Positions 42,062-46,350 of a stretch of DNA of 46,350 nt are shown here, one piece after another. The number at the start of each line of letters is the position of its first letter. Within the stretch, counting starts at the first letter, position 1. Origin of the DNA: Candidatus Woesearchaeota archaeon CG_4_10_14_0_2_um_filter_33_13 (GTDB lineage Archaea > Nanobdellota > Nanobdellia > Woesearchaeales > GW2011-AR9); NCBI GenBank assembly GCA_002792115.1, contig PFNQ01000034.1, forward strand, positions 1 to 46,350, given 5' to 3'. The position numbers and the translations under genes are program-made. Below the pieces are notes generated by a model that was not told where the DNA came from, made no database searches, and saw only the letters and a list, made by a program, of their open reading frames with translations.

Positions 42062-43786
42062 ATGATGGATTTTGAAAAATTAGTGCAGGTATATGAAGAG
42101 TTAGAAAAGACCGCTTCTGGCAATAAGATTAGAGAAGTTTTAGCTGAATTTTTTAAGCAAGTTCCTAAAGACGATGTTCAGATTGTTGCTTATTTAACTC
42201 TTGGAAAGATAGCTTCTGATTATGAAGACGTGGTTTTAGGGATGGCAGAAAAATCTGTTCTCAAAGCTATTACTGTTGCTTCTGGGCAAGAATCTAGTAA
42301 AGTTAACAAACTGATGCAGAAGAGTGGTGATGTTGGTTTAACTGCAGAAGAAGTAATGAAAAATAAGCCTAGAACTTTAGTTCCACTTGGTAAGCTAACA
42401 ATTCACGAATTATTTGAAAAATTGCACAAAATGGCTAGTTCTTCTGGGGCTGGTTCTCAAGATTTGAAAACTAACTTATTAGCAGGTTTATTGCAAAAAT
42501 CTTCCGCTACAGGAGCCAAGTATATAACTAGGATAGCTTTAGGAACGTTAAGAATGGGTGTTGGTGATATGACTGTCTTAGATGCTTTAGCTATTGCTTA
42601 CACGGGTGATAAATCTAACAAAGATGTTTTGGAACAGGCTTACAACATTTGTCCGGACATAGGAATTATTGCTGAGACTTTAGCAAAAAAAGGGTTAAAT
42701 GAAGTGAAGAAAGTTGATGTTTATGTTGGTCGACCAATCAAAATGATGTTAGGTCAAAGAGTTAAAAGCTTAGAAGAGGCACAGAAAAAGATTCCCGGTG
42801 AAGTTACAGTAGAGGCCAAGTATGATGGGGAAAGGATTCAAGCACATAAAAATAATAAAGGAAAAGTTACTTTATTTTCTAGAAGGTTAGATAATATTAC
42901 AAAACAATTTCCAGATTTAGTTAAACATCTGGAAAAGGCGATTCAAGAAAAAGATTATATTGTTGAAGGAGAAATTATTGCTGTTGATAAAAAAGGTGTG
43001 CCACAACCATTTCAAGTTTTAATGCAAAGAAGAAGAAAGAATGATATTGAAGCGTATATTGAAAAAATCCCAATTAATTTTAAAGTATTTGACTTATTGT
43101 ATCTTAACGGCAAATCCTGGATGGATCAACCATATTTTAAAAGGTCAAAAGAGCTTGGAAAGATGATTAAGAAAGATTCTGAAGTAATGTTGACTGAAAG
43201 GATTCTTACTGATAATGTTGAAGAGATTAATGTATTTTTTCATAAGATGCTAAATAAAGGCTATGAGGGTATTTTTATCAAATCTCGAGCGGAAGATTCT
43301 GTTTACCAAGCGGGAGTTAGGGGTTGGAATTGGATCAAATGGAAGAAAGAATATGTTAAAGAGATGGTTGATACTTTTGATTTGGTGATAGTGGGGGCAT
43401 TTTATGGTAAGGGAAGAAGGAGTGGAAATTATGGGGCATTACTTTGTGCTACTTACAACAAGAAGCAAGATCAGTTTGAAACATTTTGCAAATTAGGTAC
43501 GGGATTAACTGATGAAACATTAGAAGAGTTACCTAAAATGTTAAAGAAATATACTTTGGATAAGAAACCAGTTAGGCTTAATGCCAAGAAAGAGATGGAA
43601 GCAGATGTTTGGTTTGAGCCCGCTATTGTTGTAGAAGTCTTTGGTGCTGAGATTACTAAAAGTCCATTTCACACTTGTGCTTCTGGATTAGCTTTAAGAT
43701 TTCCTCGATTTATCCGTTTTAGGGATGATAAGGATGCTGAGCAAGCTACTACTAGCAAAGAAATTGAACAAATGTTTGAAAAATGA
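42062..43786 (+). CDS. lig: ATP-dependent DNA ligase
   Basis: A 574-residue archaeal replicative ligase. An N-terminal DNA-binding domain (about 1-215) precedes the adenylation domain, with the nucleotide-lysine motif EAKYDGERIQAH near residue 253, VEGEIIAVD, FKVFDLLYLNGKSW, EGIFIKS and WIKWKKEY. The OB-fold C-terminus has DLVIVGAFYGKGRRSGNYGALL. It joins Okazaki fragments using ATP. CTTTAAATA (42031-42039) is about 27 bases before the start; the initiation codon is one of two adjacent ATGs (42062 or 42065). Confidence 0.95.
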   Translation: MMDFEKLVQVYEELEKTASGNKIREVLAEFFKQVPKDDVQIVAYLTLGKIASDYEDVVLGMAEKSVLKAITVASGQESSKVNKLMQKSGDVGLTAEEVMKNKPRTLVPLGKLTIHELFEKLHKMASSSGAGSQDLKTNLLAGLLQKSSATGAKYITRIALGTLRMGVGDMTVLDALAIAYTGDKSNKDVLEQAYNICPDIGIIAETLAKKGLNEVKKVDVYVGRPIKMMLGQRVKSLEEAQKKIPGEVTVEAKYDGERIQAHKNNKGKVTLFSRRLDNITKQFPDLVKHLEKAIQEKDYIVEGEIIAVDKKGVPQPFQVLMQRRRKNDIEAYIEKIPINFKVFDLLYLNGKSWMDQPYFKRSKELGKMIKKDSEVMLTERILTDNVEEINVFFHKMLNKGYEGIFIKSRAEDSVYQAGVRGWNWIKWKKEYVKEMVDTFDLVIVGAFYGKGRRSGNYGALLCATYNKKQDQFETFCKLGTGLTDETLEELPKMLKKYTLDKKPVRLNAKKEMEADVWFEPAIVVEVFGAEITKSPFHTCASGLALRFPRFIRFRDDKDAEQATTSKEIEQMFEK

Positions 43787-43989
43787 CTTTTAAATTTTTG
43801 ATTCCTTTAAAGTTTATTAATGCTAAATTGCATTTGAGATATAAATGTCCTAATTGTCTTTACAAGGTTAGGACTAAAAGGGATATCTTAAGAAAGGGAG
43901 AATGTTATTGGTTCGAGAATTGGAACAATAAAACATATGATTTGCCATTTTATTGGTATACCCTATTGGAAAAGAAACTAAAAAAATAA
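43783..43989 (+). CDS. Small protein with CPNC motif
   Basis: A 68-residue hypothetical protein whose ATG overlaps the ligase stop (ATGA). It has HLRYKCPNCLYKVRTKRD, one zinc-knuckle-like pair, and a third Cys (GECYWFENW), so a full zinc ribbon is not evident. It has many aromatic residues (FYWYTLL) and a basic end. Coupling to lig and the complete frame support coding, but it could be spurious. Confidence 0.5.
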   Translation: MTFKFLIPLKFINAKLHLRYKCPNCLYKVRTKRDILRKGECYWFENWNNKTYDLPFYWYTLLEKKLKK

Positions 43990-43994
43990 TCTTA

Positions 43995-44690
43995 CTATTT
44001 TAAGAACATTTTTGAAAAAATTGGAAATGCTTTTTGATAAGATTCCTGAGTTTCGTCATTGCTATTGTTTGTGTATTGCCAATTCCAACAAAGTTCTTTT
44101 GCTACTTTAAAACCAAAGAATTTTAGAACTTCAGTTTCTGTATTAACAACTTCTTGACCGTGCCAATTTTGTCCAACCAAAATGATTCCAGCAGTAATGT
44201 TTTTAACAATGTTCTTTTCTTTTAATGTTGAATGTTTGTTTTCAATCCAAGTTAATCTTTCTATTAATTTTTGATAGATAGAATTAGTTTGTCCCCACCT
44301 TACTGATCCAAAAAATAAAACACAATCTGATTCAAATAATTCCTTACTTACTCTCCAGAGTTCATCATCTTTATTATTTATACTGGCCCAACAGCAATGA
44401 TTTCCAGAAGGATTCTTCCTTTTATCTTTTAGTTTTGCATCTGGTAAACCACACCGATTTCCTTTACTTGTTGAAACATTACCTTCACAGGGATAGATTT
44501 TTAATTTTGCAATATCAATGATTTTAACTTTATTTTTTCCTAATTTTTTGGCAATCTTTTCAGCTAATAAAGTACTCTTTGGTTTATCTTTATCTCCTGC
44601 CCATCTATTAGAAGTTGTTAAGAATAAGACTTTCTTTTTCTTTTTTAAGAAAGTGATAGTATTATTTAATTGTGTATTGGCCTCTTTCAT
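43995..44690 (-). CDS. Flavodoxin-like NAD(P)H oxidoreductase
   Basis: A 231-residue protein of the flavodoxin/NADPH-FMN reductase superfamily. It has VLFLTTSNRWAGDKDKPKSTLLAEKI (phosphate-binding loop), the SDCVLFFGSVRWGQTNSIYQKLIERL strand-loop, and TAGIILVGQNWHGQEVV. Cys residues cluster near 85-115 (PCEGNVS, NRCGLP, NHCCWAS) in an insert seen in iron-sulfur flavoproteins, although the spacing is not enough to name the cluster. The start is the ATG at 44690. ACTTTAAATATCC (near 44717) is about 27 bases upstream, making a leaderless mRNA. The longer frame to 44813 crosses the promoter and the MITE. Confidence 0.82.
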   Translation of the reverse strand: MKEANTQLNNTITFLKKKKKVLFLTTSNRWAGDKDKPKSTLLAEKIAKKLGKNKVKIIDIAKLKIYPCEGNVSTSKGNRCGLPDAKLKDKRKNPSGNHCCWASINNKDDELWRVSKELFESDCVLFFGSVRWGQTNSIYQKLIERLTWIENKHSTLKEKNIVKNITAGIILVGQNWHGQEVVNTETEVLKFFGFKVAKELCWNWQYTNNSNDETQESYQKAFPIFSKMFLK

Positions 44691-44747
44691 ATCTTTAAGG
44701 TTATTCTTAGGATATTTAAAGTTGACTGAACCAAATAAGGTTTGAGA

Positions 44748-44925
44748 GGCGCTGTCCAGAGTCTTACTAATTTGTATACTGCCTGCAATAGGCGCATTTT
44801 TTAAGCAGGGCACAGCACCATTATTTTTTCCTTAAAAGCGGAAAAAATGTGCTTCCTTTGGCACTGCTTAAAAAATCCACGCGCCGGCACGCAGTATATA
44901 AATATTTTATATTCTGGACAGTGCC
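44748..44925. mobile_element. MITE-like element, 8-bp target duplication
   Basis: A 178-bp near-palindromic element. Terminal repeats GGCGCTGTCCAGA (left) and GGCACTGTCCAGA (right, inverted) differ at one position. The similarity continues with gaps through GTATACTGC / ATATACTGC and ATTTTTTAAGCAG on both arms (about 65 bases). A central hairpin ATTTTTTCC/GGAAAAAAT closes it. It is flanked by GTTTGAGA on both sides (44740-44747 and 44926-44933), a perfect 8-bp duplication, and contains no transposase. The 8-bp duplication fits families such as IS6 or IS1595 (inference). It sits between the TATA boxes of the flavodoxin gene (44690) and tRNA-Ala (44974), without disrupting either. Confidence 0.82.
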
Positions 44926-44973
44926 GTTTGAGAGATAATTTTTTAAAGGAAAGCCGTATTTTATGTTTTTATT

Positions 44974-45121
44974 GGGCTTGTAGTATAACGGTTATTATTC
45001 ACGGCTGGCAGCCGTGGGACCCGAGTTCGACACAGTTCTTTCGCCAACTGGGAGCGAGGTGCGGCGTTCGCGTCGCTCAGCCCCACGCGAGAGGATAACT
45101 ACGAAAGTCTCGGCAAGTCCA
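44974..45121 (+). tRNA. tRNA-Ala (GGC) with T-loop intron
   Basis: A 148-base gene. Without the intron at 45032-45107 it forms a 72-base cloverleaf: acceptor GGGCTTG/CAAGTCC with the alanine identity pair G3-U70, D-arm GTAT-AACGGTTA-TTAT (13-22 mismatch), anticodon stem CACGG/CCGTG with loop CTGGCAG (anticodon GGC, 45007-45009), T-stem CCGAG/CTCGG with loop TTCGACT, discriminator A. No CCA is encoded. A TATA-like TTTTAAAGG (44941-44949) lies about 29 bases upstream, just beyond the MITE. The D-arm looks glycine- or valine-like, but G3-U70 and GGC make alanine the best call. The gene is followed by a gap to 45400 with no recognisable gene. Confidence 0.86.
45032..45107 (+). other. tRNA-Ala T-loop intron (59/60)
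   Basis: A 76-base insertion between positions 59 and 60. The BHB has outer helix CCGAG/CTCGG, central helix TTCG/CGAA and bulges AC^A and AG^T; AGTT/AACT can form the inner helix. Positions 45033-45058 are identical (26 bases) to the start of the tRNA-Arg T-loop intron, and later blocks GCGGCGT, CCCC and GAAAG are shared. Confidence 0.87.
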
Positions 45122-45399
45122 TATTTTTAATTTATTTCTCATTGAGTCTAATACATAAAACTCAAAAAAACATAAAACTCAAAAACTATTGATTTTTAGT
45201 ACTGGGAACTAATCGTTGTTCGTTTTCATGTACCCCATGGATTGCTGTGAGTAGGTAGTTGGTTTTAAGGATTTCTCGTTCAATGATATTTGTAAAAAAT
45301 GGAACTAAGTTCTAGAAAAAGAAATGTTTAAATAGCTGTTTTGTTTTCTGATTTTGAATATTATCTAAAAAATGATATTTGTCAAAAGAGGTGTGTTAA
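45122..45399. other. Intergenic region, no gene seen
   Basis: This 278-base stretch lies between tRNA-Ala and the secreted-protein gene. It contains a short direct repeat ACATAAAACTCAAAAA (about 45151-45186), scattered AT tracts and the promoter and SD (GAGGTG, 45388-45393) of the next gene. I find no convincing ORF or RNA. Confidence 0.6.
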
Positions 45400-46350
45400 A
45401 TGAAATTTATAAATTATGTTGTCTTAAGTGTGTTTTTGATTGCAGTTTTTGCGTTAAGCGCAATTGCGATGCCTGAGGTTACCTGGGTTAACCCCAGTGA
45501 GGATTTAATTGTATATGGACCGCAAGTTCAATTGGTGTTAAACGCGACAGTACTTGATGGTGGATCTGGAATTGAAACCGTGTTCTTTTGTATCTGGTCC
45601 GGGATGGGAGGATGTGTCCAAAATGTAACTGCTTCTAACTTAAGTGCAACTTCTTGGAATGCGACCATTAATACTAGCGAGTTTATTAGTGATGGTAACA
45701 AATCTATCCGAGTTTATGCTAACGAAACAAATGGTGATCTTAACAATACCGAGCAAAGAATAATTACAGTTGATACTACTCCACCTGGCGTTACAATTGA
45801 TTATCCAACAAATGGACTTAATACTAGTGGCATACAAGATATCAACATAACAGCTCTTGATGGAACTACTCAAACCAATGTTACTTTAGTAAATATCACC
45901 AACAGCACTGGTGATTCTGTAGTTTTGTTTACTCTTAGCACCGGTGACTCTGTAGTATTTACTACTACTTGGGCCACTGCAAATGGTTCTTTCCCAGACG
46001 GGACTTATAACTTAACAATTATTGCCAATGATACGGCTGGTAATGTCAATGATAGTGAGATTGTTACAGTAACAGTAGATAATACAGCTCCATCCGTTAA
46101 TATGGTAAATAGCTCATTTAACACTACAAATGCAACTCCATCTGTTACATTTAATTACACTGATGCTTTGTTTGCTACTGCTAACTGTACTTTGTATGTT
46201 GATGATGTAGCTGATACTAGTAACAGTAGCACTGATAATGCGACTAATACAGAGCTTACCACCAGTGCTTTAGATGATGGCAGTCATACTTTTGGGGTAA
46301 GCTGTACTGACGGAGCAAGTAATATTGGTGGAAGTTCCGATATAACTGTT
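45400..46350 (+). CDS. Secreted Ig-like repeat protein (partial)
   Basis: An open frame of 317 codons with no stop before the window end. It begins MKFINYVVLSVFLIAVFALS, a Sec signal peptide with likely cleavage after SAIA. The mature part is Thr/Ser/Asn-rich with many NxS/T sequons. It consists of repeated beta-sandwich (Big/Ig-like) units of about 95 residues. These start VTWVNPSED, then TVDTTPPGVTIDYPTNG, then TVDNTAPSVNMVNSS; VDTTPP and VDNTAPS are typical junctions. There are Cys in FCIWSGMGGC and NCTLY. It is probably a cell-surface or S-layer-associated adhesin. SD GAGGTG and a TATA-like upstream stretch support the start at 45400. Confidence 0.85.
   Translation, partial: MKFINYVVLSVFLIAVFALSAIAMPEVTWVNPSEDLIVYGPQVQLVLNATVLDGGSGIETVFFCIWSGMGGCVQNVTASNLSATSWNATINTSEFISDGNKSIRVYANETNGDLNNTEQRIITVDTTPPGVTIDYPTNGLNTSGIQDINITALDGTTQTNVTLVNITNSTGDSVVLFTLSTGDSVVFTTTWATANGSFPDGTYNLTIIANDTAGNVNDSEIVTVTVDNTAPSVNMVNSSFNTTNATPSVTFNYTDALFATANCTLYVDDVADTSNSSTDNATNTELTTSALDDGSHTFGVSCTDGASNIGGSSDITV

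Noticed and set aside
44691-44813. Extended N-terminus for the flavodoxin-like protein
   Set aside because: The extra codons cover the promoter TATA box and the MITE arm, so 44690 is preferred.
44847-45098. An 83-residue frame reading through the MITE and tRNA-Ala
   Set aside because: It overlaps the tRNA and repeat on the same strand with no protein-like features.
45032-45107. Group I intron in tRNA
   Set aside because: 76-79 bases is far too short for a group I core and the insertion is in the T-loop with a clear BHB.
45151-45186. Direct repeat of ACATAAAACTCAAAAA
   Set aside because: Two AT-rich copies without inverted ends or gene association; too little to call an element.
1-46350. 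CRISPR array, rRNA or replication origin
   Set aside because: No regularly spaced repeats, rRNA-like conserved blocks or clusters of origin-type repeats are visible.

Overview
The window comes from an AT-rich archaeal genome, most likely a DPANN-type lineage (Woesearchaeales/Pacearchaeales-like; this placement is inference). Archaeal hallmarks seen directly are an initiator tRNA with an A1:U72 pair, tRNA introns with bulge-helix-bulge (BHB) junctions, a secE-spt5 pair, ftsZ, an ATP-dependent DNA ligase, a PCNA-binding NreA protein, KaiC-like ATPases, class III signal-peptide pilins, and TATA boxes about 27 bases from many starts. Most first genes look leaderless. Internal genes and a minority of lead genes carry a GAGGTG-type Shine-Dalgarno (SD) site.

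Layout. 1-8.9 kb: housekeeping and accessory enzymes (M18 aminopeptidase, two HIT proteins, metallo-beta-lactamase hydrolase, B12-binding radical SAM enzyme, NreA, a two-helix potassium channel) and the initiator tRNA-Met. 8.99-9.20 kb: a tRNA-Arg(GCG) gene that I read as interrupted by three introns (D-loop, anticodon loop, T-loop). 9.2-14.5 kb: a stand-alone NFACT-R protein, a pilin, two tandem membrane-anchored MJ1316-domain proteins, a CBS protein with a CPA2 antiporter, and a degenerate endonuclease V. 14.5-24 kb: a HExxH protein, a split PEP-synthase/rifampin-phosphotransferase-like pair, a glycosidase-like protein, a glycosyltransferase, cytidylate kinase with PgsA-type lipid synthase, an FKBP, a lipoprotein, and a second phosphohistidine-domain gene broken by a shift at an A10 run. 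24-28 kb: ftsZ, secE-spt5 with a truncated dph2, and a divergent pair of KaiC-like ATPases.

28-38.8 kb is a type IV pilus locus. A leftward run of five overlapping pilin-like genes includes a large von Willebrand A (vWA) protein. Diverging from it are a membrane winged-helix protein, the secretion ATPase and two TadC-type membrane proteins. No prepilin peptidase is present. 38.8-46.35 kb holds an unknown protein, a 31-residue microprotein, an ornithine/diaminopimelate-type decarboxylase, a CYTH protein, DNA ligase, a flavodoxin-like protein, a 178-bp MITE-like inverted repeat with an 8-bp target duplication, a tRNA-Ala with a T-loop intron, and the start of a secreted Ig-like repeat protein that runs off the end.

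The strongest observation is that the T-loop introns of tRNA-Arg and tRNA-Ala, about 36 kb apart, are clearly homologous. They share a 26-base identical block and sit at the same tRNA position (59/60), and the central BHB helix is kept by a compensatory change. This points to intron transposition between tRNA genes.
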